Below, piece by piece: positions 43,481 to 53,940 of a stretch of 64,000 nt of DNA. The position numbers and the translations under genes were made by a program. Source of the DNA: Zeugodacus cucurbitae. Its lineage: Eukaryota; Arthropoda; Insecta; Diptera; Tephritidae. Numbering within the stretch: the first letter of the stretch is position 1; every line of letters begins with the position of its first letter. The DNA lies in contig NC_071672.1 of the NCBI RefSeq assembly GCF_028554725.1, positions 32,446,944 through 32,510,943 of the forward strand. Reading direction: 5' to 3'. The notes below the pieces were generated by a model. The model worked only from the letters and a program-made list of their open reading frames with translations. It had not been told where the DNA came from and ran no database searches.

Positions 43481-44712
43481 TTATATTTTTTTTTTTTATG
43501 GATCTCGTGTTTAGATGTTTTGCCGGGTATATCGGACTCAAATATAAACTTAAGGTGACGTGGTAATGGTACTACCGACTAAAACCTCCGCTATCCTCTG
43601 ACTTTGATCCCCCACGGTATCCGCCGTTGGGCATTACTTCGTGGGGGTAAATCCTACTGCTCTTCCTTCTGATAGCTACGATGTTATTACTTCTTTCATC
43701 TAGTTGATGTCATTTTCTCTTTTTCTTTCGATGGAACGCAAGTCTATGAGGACTTCTGTTGCAAATGTGCTGATAGCGTACCAAGAGGCTCTTGATGACA
43801 ATATTATTTCTATAACTGTCTCTAGTTGGATACTCTGATGTAAGCTATTCTCGAGTGGATCACGCTGTGGATTAAATCGTGGGCACTCAAAGAAAACATC
43901 CTCCGCATCCTCAATTATTTCTGGGCAGGACGGGCACTCCGGGGAATTATCGTGCTTAAAACGGTAAAGGTAAGCCCGGAAACAACCATGTCCTGATAAC
44001 ATCTGCGTGAGATAATAGTTGACTTCTCAGTGACTACGGTTCAGCCACACATCAATCCGTGGTATGAGACGATGGGTCCACCTACCCTTCTCTGCAGCAT
44101 CCCATTGAAGATGCCAACGTGCGATGCTCTTCCGTCGTTCTTCTCCCCTCCGTTCCTCAGCGCTCAGTGTGGTTGACTTCTTTCGATGGTAAAGATTCCG
44201 TCTTTCCTCAGCTAGCGGGTCGGCTTTAGTATACCGTCCCACGATTTCGGGGTTAAAATGGATATGGGCGGATAGAGGAGGATCTCCAGATTACGAATAT
44301 TTATAATTATTGCCGCCGCAAACTTATAGTTTCTGAGATATTTGCAATTTAAGATTTAAAAGTAATAATTTTTAACTCGTTATTTCTCACTGTATATTGA
44401 ATTTTCCACATATATTTTGCACTTTAAATATATTTACACTTCACACATTTGTTTATACATATTTATTTTTAACTAATTATATTAAAATATGCTGTAAATA
44501 AACATTTGACTTTTTGCACAATTTTGTTTATTTTTACAATATAAAAGGGTTGCATTCTGACACAAAATAGGTGTTACCATGTCACATATTTTGTAAACGA
44601 ATTATAAGAATCACAATAATGAAATAGAAAGATTATACCCCAAATACAATAAACATAATGCATGTAATGTGTAATGTAAATTATTTTATTATTTCCCATA
44701 TTTTGATAATAT

Positions 44713-44890
44713 CCGGTGTTGGTTCGACCAGGGTTATTTTTTTGAAGCGCGGCCGAAGGCTGCCTCTGCAAAAAGTAGTTCTACGCGGAAGAACTTGTTG
44801 TTCCACCTCTTTGATAATCCCCGGTGTTGGCTCGACCAGGGTTATTTTTTTGGAGCGCGGCCGAAGGCCGCCTCTGCAGAAAATAGTTTA
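44713..44890 (+). repeat. 108-bp tandem monomer with GC hairpin (inside Merlin)
   Basis: Two units, starting CCGGTGTTGG at 44,713 and 44,821. Each has CGACCAGGGTTATTTTTTT followed by GCGCGGCCGAAGGC and a CTCTGCA...AGTAG segment. The element is otherwise AT-rich. The same monomer, inverted, is at 32,494-32,632. Confidence 0.8.
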
Positions 44891-45154
44891 ACCAAAAAAG
44901 TATTATTGTCATAAAGGGTATATCTCTCTCTCTTTATTAATTCATTTTCTTTAACGGAAAATGATTACAGTTACTTTGAAAAAAAAATACCGTTTCTTTT
45001 TTTCGGTTGTGCTAATAATTTCGTATTTGGTAATTCAAAGTGAACTATTGAAAGTGAAAGCAAGTGATCGTGCAATTTTTATTTATTAAAATTTGTGCAG
45101 GTATTTTGTTATAGATTTTAAATTATTAAAATTATTAAACAATTTTCTATAGAT

Positions 45155-45778
45155 TTCGAAGAGCAATCTACCAGCCGAGTTGTTAGGAGGACTAACGTAC
45201 TCACTGCGGCTGAAATTCGAAATATGTGGAATATCGGCAGGATCATTCAAACCTTTAATACAAAAGAAAAATGTATTTCTTTTGCCGAAAGCGAGGCATT
45301 GTCATTAGCGGTGGGTAAAATTTGCGGCTCTGGTAAAGTTGTACAAATTGACGAGAATAAATTTGGAAAACTAAAATATAATAAAGGTAATTATATATGT
45401 ATATTTGTTTAATTTAATACTTATATTTTCCCATCTTTTTAGTTAGAAGAGTAGAAGGCCACTGGGTGTTGGGTATGGTGGAAGATGGAAGTGACGATCT
45501 CCGTCTGGAAGTTTGTCCGGAGAATGTCAGATCCCCGGAGGTGCTCATATTAAGGGAAACATGTGGCCCAGGGTACAACAATACACACAGATTGTTGGAA
45601 GGCGTACGACTGCCTATCTGGTCACGGCAAAGGATGGAACCCACACCCAATCCAGTGGCGCGTAATAAAGAGATTTTTTGTGCGGGACAATTACAAAATC
45701 CCCGAAAACTTTACGGACTTCATTATGGAGTATACATGGAGAAAAAATATTGCGAACAACCACGATGATCCATTGTAA
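45155..45778 (+). pseudogene. Merlin (ISXO2/IS1016-type) transposase pseudogene
   Basis: An acceptor-like TCTATAG precedes EEQSTSRVVRRTNVLTAAEI and MWNIGRIIQTF. Then come FAESEALSLAV and VVQIDENKFGKLKYNK (first catalytic Asp), a probable intron of about 50 bp (GTAATT...TTTTTAG, 45,389-45,441), RRVEGHWVLGMVEDGSDDLR and LEVCPENVRSPE. A frameshift near 45,555 leads to GTTIHTDCWKAYDCLSGHG (second Asp). The segment that should hold the catalytic Glu before HWRVIKRFF reads IQWRVIKRFF, so the Glu appears lost. The end reads FTDFIMEYTWRK. Inactive. Confidence 0.8.
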
Positions 45779-48130
45779 AGTTGCTTGAAACAATTAAATA
45801 CACTTTGTGAAACCTTGGTATTTTTTTGTAGTTAGAATGTTTACTTAATAACTATTTATTGGGTATTTGATTTCTTCATTTTGGGAATTTTATTCATTTT
45901 GATTATTTTTAATCGATGCATGTGGCAACACTTATGTTATGTCATCTTTCAACCGTTTTGTTATTTTACAAATAAACAGAATTGTGCATACAGTTAAATG
46001 TTTATTTACAGCAAATTTTGATATAATTTGTTAAAAATAAATATGTAGAAACAAATTAATGAAGTATAAATATATTTAAAGTGCAAAATATATGTGAAAA
46101 CTTTAATATACAGTGAGAAATAACGAGTTAAAAATTGTTAATTTTATATCTTTAATTGCAAATATCTCAGAAACTATAAGTTTGCGGCGGCAATAATTAT
46201 ATATATTCGTAATCTGGAGATCCTCCTCTATCCGCCCATATCCATTTTAACCCCGAAATCGTGGGACGGTATACTAAAGTTTTCCCCAGCTAGCACTCGA
46301 TGAGGTAGAGTTCCAGAAATAACACACACTGCTTCCTCCGAAACTGTGCGGAAGGCACTTGCAACTCGTAGTGCGCTCATACGATATATCGGTCCAGCAT
46401 TTCTCCACGAATCTTGCGTCTCTAGTGCGTCAGCCCAGATGGATATTCCGTAGGTAAGCACCGATGTGACTACCGATACCGACGTTCGGCATCAATCGTG
46501 CGAGACTAGCTCTTATTACGGACGTGTTCCACTTACTGCTTAAAGTTGAGTCAGGCATCAAGCATCACTCCCAGATATCGAATATAAGGTTGTGATGTGA
46601 TTTCTTTATCCCCGACTTTCAGCTTGATGGTATCTAACCCTTTTCTGCTAGTAATGAGTACTGCTTCGGTTTTATGCTTGGCCAGTTGTTGGTTCACTGA
46701 ATCCATCCACTGGTTGATGTTCTTGAAAGTGATTTCAAACAGGTGGTGAATCTCGTCCAGGTGTTTGGCGACGATAACTGCGGACACATCATCCGCATAT
46801 GCTACTAGTTTGACACATCTTGGAAGCTTTAATCTCAGAAGCCAGTCGTACATAATATTCTACAGGAGTGGACCGAGAACAGAGCCCTGCCGAACACCAC
46901 CGGTTGTATCATACTCTTTTGTGCCGTTCTTCGTGTCGTATTTCAGCACTCTATCTATAAAATAGCTAATCACTAGTTTGCGCAGATATGCTGGCACGCT
47001 CTTTTCTTCGAGAGCTTGCATGATGCAGTCCCAGTTAGCGGAATTGAAAGCATTTCTGATGTCAAAGGCGGCCACCAGGCAGTACTTCTTCGTTCCACCC
47101 TTCCATCTATTTCCTGCGATTGCTTTCTTGGCCGTATTAACAACCAGAGGATCCTTTCCGGAATCCATACTGGTTGTCTGCCAGGAGTGGGTCGATTACG
47201 GTATCTATTCGTTGATGGAATATGCGCTCGAATATCTTACCCGCTGTATCTAGTATGCAGAGTGGTAGGTGAGATGACGGTTCTTCTGGTGGTTTCTTCC
47301 CTTTAGGTAACAGTACCAATCGTTGCTGTTTCCACTTCCGAAGAAAAATCCCCTCCTTGGGGCATGCATTGTAAGCATTTAGAAATAATGTTGGTGCTGC
47401 CTTTATGATGATCTTCAAGGCTATATTAGGGATTCCGTCCAATCCCGGCGCTTTATTATTTCCTACACGATTACAGGCATCCAGCAATTCTTCTTCAGTG
47501 ACAGGTGGAACGTCGTCCAGTTCGCATGGCGTTAACTGATAATCGAAACTGTGTTGCTGTGGAAACAGTGCAGTGACGATTTTCTAAAGGAGTTGAGGAC
47601 ACGTAGGTGGCGGCATTTGTTGTTTCTTCAAGTGGGTCATGACCACCTTATAAGGCTCTTTCCGGCATCTGCCTTTGCTCTCTTTTATGGCCTTATTAAG
47701 TTCACGACGAGCTTTTTTGTACTCTGCTATCAGCACTGCAGAGTTAGGTCGTTGATAGCCACGCTGAGATATTCTTCTCTTTCTATGACACTCTTTAGGT
47801 TGCTTAATAGATCTCTCGTGGTACTGGACAGTTGATATTTCCCAGAGTATCGCAGGATGGTCACTGGCAGTATAGATGTTCAACACCTTCCAGTTTTTGA
47901 TGCTTTTACCTAGTTTTTCTAGTGTAGCAAAGGCAAAACTCCTCTCTGGAAAGGGAGCTTGCCACATGACCATATGAGAGCTTTGGTAGTACTGTCAGTT
48001 TTCCATGGCTGACCGATGAGGTGTTTATACGGCTCTGATAAAAGCACAAGGTCGAGCTTGAGTTGACGTACCGTCTGCATGAGCAGATCATGCGCAGCCT
48101 CGCAATAGTTTATGTTTAGCTGTAGTATTC

Positions 48131-49060
48131 TCATTTCCGACTGTTCGCTATCTTCTTGAGTGCCTCCTGGTATACTGGGCATCTATTTGAGCCGGCAAGG
48201 TGGGCGACCTTCTCTACGCCGGGGTAATCAGCACACAGTGCACATTTGGCAGGCTTATTGCACTCGGTAAGTTTGTGAACCTCTTCTACGCACTTGATGC
48301 AGAGTTTGGATCGGTCTTTATCACTTTTACACTGAACAGCACGGTGTCCGAAGTGCCAGCATTTATAGCATTGGACTGGCCTTACCAATGTTATAATATG
48401 GCAGTTTACCCAGCCGATCCTTTTCTTGCCGTATTCTCCTACTACTTTCTGCGCTGTTGCTGCTGTCAGCGTGACCGACGCAGTCTGTGTGCCTCTAAAA
48501 GTTTTACGGATTTTGATCGCTTCTGCAGTTCTGCCACAAATGTCACGTATCTCTAGATCTTTTTCAGGTCCTGTACTAAAGATTTTAGCGTCATCCTGCA
48601 GTATTTCTGTAATAGTCTTATGCAGTGTTTTGCTTATGTCCGCACTGCCTTTCGACAGTGTGAAAGTCTTCCGAATTTTGTCGACTGTGTCACCGACCTG
48701 GTTAGCGGGTACTGCCGTCTTGATTCGTTTTAGAATGTCGGAATACTTATCTTTGTCCGTTGGGCGGATGATAAGTGCTTCCGGTCTCATCACTGATCTT
48801 CTTGGCTTCTTCTGGTTCGGCTTCAGTTGAGGCACTGCAAGATTTTTCTTGCGCTCCTTCCTCTTGTTCTTTCTCGACTGCACTGCCTACCAGCCTTGCT
48901 TCTTGCTCTGCTCGACGAGATTCTGTGACTTTTCGGGCGTTTTTCGTTTCTCTATTGAAGAAGAAGTCTCTCAGTTTCTTGGTAGAACGCGATGCTCCAA
49001 CCTCAGGAGAGCACTATTCTTTTCGCCCTCCTTACCTCGCGGTTCTCTTGAGCTATAGAC
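48131..49060 (-). pseudogene. R1-clade ORF1 (family 2), frameshifted
   Basis: The open part, 48,883-48,131 (250 aa), has PEALIIRPTDKDKYSDILKR (core), RKTFRGTQTASVTL, then CYKCWHFGHRAVQC, CIKCVEEVHKLTEC and CALCADYPG, three Cys/His knuckles. The upstream N-terminal region (to about 49,170) is in another frame and acidic (TNTEMEVETDADSESIAQE). The gene ends ATGA with ORF2. Confidence 0.75.
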
Positions 49061-49189
49061 TCAGAGTCCGCATCTGTCTCAACCTCCATCTCAGTGTTGG
49101 TGGCGGTGGTCACATTTTTCATCTCAGGGGGTGATGTTCTCTTCACTGGAGACCTCTGAGAAGTCTTCCTTCGTTCACCTTGCTCCACA

Positions 49190-50362
49190 ATTGGATTTCG
49201 GCAACGACAAAAAACTAGCTGGTACGATGCGGATTGCCGTCTCGTCCGTAGCGGAGAGAAAACAGACTGCCTACCTCGCAACGTTGCAAACGACCACAAC
49301 ACGTGGGGAATGGGATTGATACCGAGAGCTGAAGAGGGAAGTGAGACGCACTTGCAGACAAAAAAGAAAGAGGCCGAAATGCGTGAGTATGAAGAGCTAG
49401 AGAAGCTGGCAGACAGAGGTAATGCTCGAAATTTTATGAAAAAATTAAGCGACTTAACGAAGGTTTCAAGACCGGAGCATAATCATACAGAGACCAAGGT
49501 GGTAATCTGGTAACCGATGTCCAGGGCATACTGGGATTATGGAAGGAACACTTCTCCGACCTACTGAATGGCAGTGAAAGTACAACACCGGGAGTTGGCG
49601 AACCCGATCCCCCAATCGATGACGATGGAACAGATGTTCCATTACCCGACCATGAAGAAATTAGCAATAGCAATTACCCGATTGAAAAACAACAAAGCAG
49701 CGGGGGCCGATAGATTACCGGCGAGCTATTCAAATACGGCGGCGAAGAACTGATAAGGTGCATGCTTCAGCTTCTTTGCAGAATATGGTCGGCAGAAAGC
49801 ATGCCTGACGATTGGAATCTCAGTGTGCTCTGCCCAATCCATAAAAAAGGAAATCCCACAATCTGTGCCAATTACCGTGGGATAAGCCTCCTAAATATCG
49901 CCTTTAAGGTTTTATCGAGTTTACTGTGTAAAAGACTGAAGCCCACAGTCAACAAAGTGATTGGACCTTATCAGTGTGGCTTTAGACCTGGAAAATCCAC
50001 AACTGACCAGATATTCACCATGCGCGAAATCTTGGAGAAGACCCATGAAAAAAGGAACGACACACACCACCTTTTTGTCGATTTAAAAGCTGCTTTCGAC
50101 TGCACGAAAAAGAGCTGCCTTTATGCCGCGATGTCTGAATTTGGTATCCCCGCAAAACTAATACGGCTGTGTAAGTTGACGTTGAGCAACACCAAAAGCT
50201 CCGTCATGATTGGGAAGGACCTCTCCGAGCCGTTAGATACCAAACGAGATTTCAGTCACTATTGTACGACTTCTTTAAAAAAATTAATATGAGCCGCAGA
50301 GCTAAATAGAGAATGTACAATCTTCTATAAGTCTATACAGCTCCTGGCGTACGCCGATGATA
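49190..50362 (+). mobile_element. RTE-type LINE copy A, truncated at both ends
   Basis: It begins in the endonuclease-RT linker (AERKQTAYLATLQ, then RAEEGSETHLQTKKKE) and continues through the RT in several frames: LKNNKAAGADRLPASYSNT (49,568-49,753), then 49,762-50,292 with [33 protein letters not shown] and LFVDLKAAFDCTKK. It ends abruptly just after LAYADDM at 50,362, where the 5' UTR of copy B starts. Lesions include a one-base deletion near 49,720 and a deletion around 50,255. Confidence 0.8.
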
Positions 50363-50632
50363 TGGAGGATGGAGTCAGGTAGAAGTTCACGTAAGTGAGG
50401 AAAGTTTCTGACTGTCATTCACTTGGGAGTGGCCAGGAACGATTCTTTTACATATGGCTCAAGCAGCTCACGACTTCCAGTCTTAGACCAAGTAGCCTCT
50501 GGGTAGCCAACAGACATACGTTTGTAGGCGAGCTAAAGTGAGAAGGCGAAACCCGCTTATGCGGTTGTGCGTAGGGTTTGGGACCCACCACATAAAAACA
50601 CCCCCCCAATGAAAAGGAAGCAATAGCCTCGG

Positions 50633-51523
50633 ATGAGAGACCCCAATTTTGATGACGACCACTGCAAACGATTAAAGGACTACGAATTAAGGGCATGCAC
50701 CTGGAATGTCCGGATCCTTAATTGGGAAGGTGCCTCTGCTCACCTGGTTGATGTCCTCGTAAGAGTAAAGGCTGAGATCACCGCAATCCAAGAAATGCGA
50801 TGGACGGGACATGGACGGAAGAAGGTGGGTCCTTGTGACATCTACTACAGCGGCCATATAAAGGAGCGCAAATTCGGTGTGGGATTCGTGGTGGGAGAGA
50901 GACTCCGTCGTCGAGTCGTTTGTAGTACTAGATTAAAGCATAAGAAAATCCATCAAGCTACTTGGCTGTCCAGGGATCGAATCATTCGCAACAAGACCGA
51001 TCATGTTAGGATAGATGGACGACATGTCTCCAGTGTTTTTGATGTGCGTACGCTTCGTGGCCCCAACATCGACTCGGACCACTATCTTGTAGAAGCTAAA
51101 ATACGCACCCGCCTTTGTGTAGAACGACATGTCTCCAGTGTTTTTGATGTGCGTACGCTTCGTGGCCCCAACATCGACTCGGACCACTATCTTGTAGCAG
51201 CTAAAATACGCACCCGCCTTTGTGTAGAAAAGCGTACACGTCAACAAACACAAGGAAGGTTCGACATCGAGAAGCTGCAATCACAAGCGACAGCCGAACG
51301 ATTTTCTAATCGACTTGCACCTCTGCTCTCTGAGAGCACTCATCAGCATCTCAGTATAAGGGAACTGTGGGATGGCATATCAAACTCCTTACGTACAGCT
51401 GTAACCGAAACCATTGGTTTTCGGAAAAGTCAAAAAAACAGCTTTTATGATGAGGCTGTCGTCTCGCAGTGGAGAGAAAACAGACTGCCTACCTCGCAAT
51501 GTTGCAATCGACCGCAACACTAG
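50633..51523 (+). pseudogene. RTE endonuclease with internal deletion and duplication
   Basis: The frame of 296 aa starts MRDPNFDDDHCKRLKDYELR and has ACTWNVRILNWEG (N box) and ITAIQEMRWTG (catalytic Glu). After FGVGFVVGERLRRRV it jumps to VCSTRLKHKKIHQATWLS. The roughly 90 residues that in related elements contain the GDFNA catalytic box are absent. The segment RHVSSVFDVRTLRGPNIDSD, ending HYLV, occurs twice (51,020-51,124 and 51,125-51,229). The endonuclease cannot be active. Confidence 0.82.
51020..51229 (+). repeat. 105-bp in-frame tandem duplication
   Basis: Two 105-bp units starting CGACATGTCTCCAGTG at 51,020 and 51,125, differing at about one position (GAAGCT/GCAGCT). They encode 35 residues each, including the SDHYLV motif of the endonuclease. 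Confidence 0.93.
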
Positions 51524-51745
51524 CGGGACTGGAAAGATATCGAGAGCTGAAGAGGGAAGCGAGACGCATTTGCAGACAAAAAAAGAAAGAGGCCGAAATG
51601 CGTGAGTATGAAGAGCTTGACAAGCTGGCCGACAGGGGTAATGCTCGAAAATTTTACGAAAAGATCCGGCGACTAACCGAAGGTTTCAAGACCGTAGCAC
51701 ACCCCCAGAGGTGATCTAGTTATTGATGACCAGAGTATACTGAGT

Positions 51746-53377
51746 TTGTGGAGGGAACACTTCTCCAGCCTGCTGAATGGCAGTGAAAGTACAACACCAG
51801 GAGATGGCGAACCCGATTCCCCAATCGACGACGATGGAGCAGATGTTCCATTGCCCGACCGTGAAGAAATTCGAATAGCAATTACCCGCTTGAAGAACAA
51901 TAAGGCGGCGGGTGCCGATGGATTACCGGCCGAGCTATTCAAATACGGCGGCGAAGAGCTGATAAGGTGCTTGCATCAGCTTCTTTGCAGAATATGGTCG
52001 GAAGAAAGCATGCCTGACGATTGGAATCTCAGTGTACTCTGCCCAATACACAAAAAGGGAGACCCCACAATTTGCGCCAATTACCGTGGGATAAGCCTCC
52101 TCAACATCGCATATAAGGTTTTGTAGAGCGTATTGTGTGAAAGACTAAAGCCCACCGTCAACAAACTGATTGGACCTTATCAGTGTGGCTTTAGACCTGG
52201 AAAATCAACAACGGACCAGATATTCACCATGCGCCAAATTTTGGAGAAGATCCGTGAAAATAGGATCGACACACACCATCTCTTTGTCGACTTTACAGCT
52301 GCTTTCGACAGCACGAAAAGGGGCTGCCTTTATGCCGCGATGTCTGAATTTGGTATCCCCGCAAAACTAATGCGGCTGTGTAAGCTGACGTTGAGCAACA
52401 CCAAAAGCTCCGTCAGGATCGGGAAAGACCTCTCCGAGCCGTTCGATACCAGACGAGGTTTCAGACAAGGTGACTCACTCTCGTGTGATTTCTTTAACCT
52501 GATGCTGGAGAAAATAATACGAGCTGCAGAGCTAAACAGAGAAGGTACAATCTTCTATAAGAGTGTACAGCTACTGGCGTACGCCGATGATATCGATATC
52601 ATTGGAAACAACACCCGCGCCGTTAGTTCTGCCTTCTCCAGACTGGATAAGGAAGCGACGCGTATGGGTCTGGTGGTGAACGAGGACAAGACGAAATATC
52701 TCCTGTCGTCAAACAAACAGTCAGCGCATTCGCGTCTTGGCTCCCACGTCACTGTTGACAGTCATAACTTTGAAGTTGTAGATAATTTCGTCTACCTGGG
52801 AACCAGCATTAACAGCAATAACAATGTCAGCCTGGAAATCCAACGCAGAATCACTCTTGATAACAGGTGCTACTATGGACTAAGTAGGCAATTGAAAAGT
52901 AAAGTCCTCTCTCGACGAACAAAAACCAAACTCTACAAGTCTCTCATCATTCCCGTCCTACTTTACGGTGCAGAAGCGTGGACGATGTCAACATCCGATG
53001 AGACGGCACTAGGAGTTTTCGAGAGAAAGGTTTTGCGGAAGATTTATGGTCCCTTAAGAATTGGCAACGGCGAATACCGCAGACGATGGAACGATGAGCT
53101 GTATGTGTTATTCGACGACATAGACATAGTCCAGCGAATAAAAAAACAGCGGCTACGCTGGCTAGGACATGTTGTTCGAATGGATGAAGTTGCTCCAGCT
53201 CTGAAAGTATTCGATGCAGTACCCGCTGGTGGAAGCAGAGGAAGAGGGAGACCTCCACTCCGATGGAAGGACCAGGTGGAGAGGGACCTGGCTTCGCTTG
53301 GAATAATCAATTGGCGCCAAACTGCCAGAAGGAGAGATGCGTGGCGCGCTGTTTTGGACTCGGCTATAACCGCGTAA
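51746..53377 (+). pseudogene. RTE reverse transcriptase, one premature stop
   Basis: A single frame with one TAG at 52,124-52,126 (YKVL*SVLCERL, normally Ser). Motifs in order: [76 protein letters not shown] (motif A); RRGFRQGDSLSCDFFNLML; LLAYADDIDIIGN (motif C); FVYLGTSIN; LYGAEAWTMSTSDE; RRRWNDELY, RLRWLGHVVRMDE and GSRGRGRPPLRWKDQVERD. The catalytic residues are all intact. It ends at TAA 53,375-53,377, then an AAG-repeat tail. Confidence 0.88.
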
Positions 53378-53411
53378 GCGGTGTCTACGCTAGTCAAGAA
53401 GAAGAAGAAGA

Positions 53412-53940
53412 TATGCATTATGTTCGGTTATAAACTGTTTGCATTTGGGATTATAGCTTCATACACTACTTTAGACTTTACAAGGAAGCCTTTAATTATG
53501 TATTGCAATGTATAGCTTATGAACTCACAAGAAAAGCTTTAAACCTTTGGCAAAATTTGGATGTGATTGCATAAATTTCACATTTATTTCAAATTTGTTT
53601 TGTTTTGTGTTAATAACTTTCGTTAGCCGAGTCCCTATTAAAAATAGTATTGCATTTAAACTTATTATCCATAGTATAATATGTAATAAAACTTATTAAC
53701 ATAATAAAACTTATTAAATTTTTCAAAACATTTTCTTTCTAAAACTCATAAGCTATCGAATATTTTATACGAAATTCGAGCACATTTAACAATTAAATTC
53801 GAATTACATAATTGCAAATATTCGTTATTCGGATTCACTATTCGAAAGTAGGATTGAAAATGCGAAAATTGAGTTACAGAATTCAAAAGATTCGAATTCG
53901 AGAAAATTCATTTTCGAATCGAGTTACAGAATAGGGCCCC
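53412..53940. other. AT-rich stretch ending in a MITE-like terminus
   Basis: No gene. From about 53,740 there are many TTCGAA/GAATTCG blocks. The right edge, inverted, reads GGGGCCCTATTCTGTAACTC, a terminus I associate with insect DNA elements. The matching left end was not found, so the element is incomplete. Confidence 0.45.

Larger units (their letters stand above)
44217..46286 (+). mobile_element. Merlin DNA transposon with 8-bp duplication and long inverted repeats
   Basis: The 2,070-bp element is flanked by CAGCTAGC (44,209-44,216 and 46,287-46,294). The ends are GGGTCGGCTTTAGTATACCG and, inverted, GGGAAAACTTTAGTATACCG. Near-identical inverted repeats continue for about 300 bp (44,229-44,540 against 45,950-46,274). 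Removing it, with one copy of the 8-bp repeat, rejoins the interrupted R1 reading frame, which supports the boundaries. The inside carries a decayed transposase gene and a 108-bp tandem repeat. An 8-bp duplication and an IS1016-type transposase define the Merlin superfamily. Confidence 0.88.
43700..48134 (-). pseudogene. R1-clade ORF2 pseudogene (family 2)
   Basis: It starts at ATG 48,134 within the ATGA overlap (MRILQLNINYCEAAHDLLMQ). The endonuclease continues in broken frames to about 47,590. The RT reads APGLDGIPNIALK, SSHLPLCILDTAGK and QYGFRKGSS (47,487-47,137), then FDIRNAFNSANWD, GGVRQGSVLGPLL and YADDVSAVIV (47,168-46,551). A Trp-to-stop change (TAG) lies near 46,857. The C-terminal part is split by Merlin: ALRVASAFRTVSEEAVCVIS before it, and ERRNLYHRKKS, SGHGCFRAYL and CPSCPEIIEDAEDVFFEC after it. 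It is not functional. Confidence 0.8.
43484..49180 (-). mobile_element. Second R1-clade LINE, split by Merlin
   Basis: The element lies on the minus strand, with poly(A) seen as T's at 43,484-43,497 and the 5' side fused to an RTE copy near 49,180. ORF1 and ORF2 are related to those of the element at 34-39 kb but clearly diverged, so it is a different family. ORF2 is interrupted by frameshifts, at least one stop, and the Merlin insertion at 44,217-46,286. The 5' UTR is missing. Confidence 0.82.
50363..53411 (+). mobile_element. RTE-type LINE copy B, long but inactive
   Basis: It has a 5' UTR of about 270 bp, an endonuclease frame, a linker, an RT and a short 3' end (GCGGTGTCTACGCTAGTCAAG then AAG repeats, 53,380-53,411). 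Lesions are a missing endonuclease core, a 105-bp in-frame duplication, a frameshift near 51,710 and one TAG in the RT. It is the reference copy for the fragments at 1-1,845 and 49.2-50.4 kb. Confidence 0.85.

Noticed and set aside
44227..46276. TA target duplication for the inverted-repeat element in the second R1 LINE
   Set aside because: TA fits only inside the longer ends; the 8-bp CAGCTAGC repeats with GGG termini fit Merlin and restore the R1 frame.
51020..51229. CRISPR-like direct repeats
   Set aside because: Adjacent 105-bp coding duplication without spacers; nothing in this window resembles a CRISPR array.
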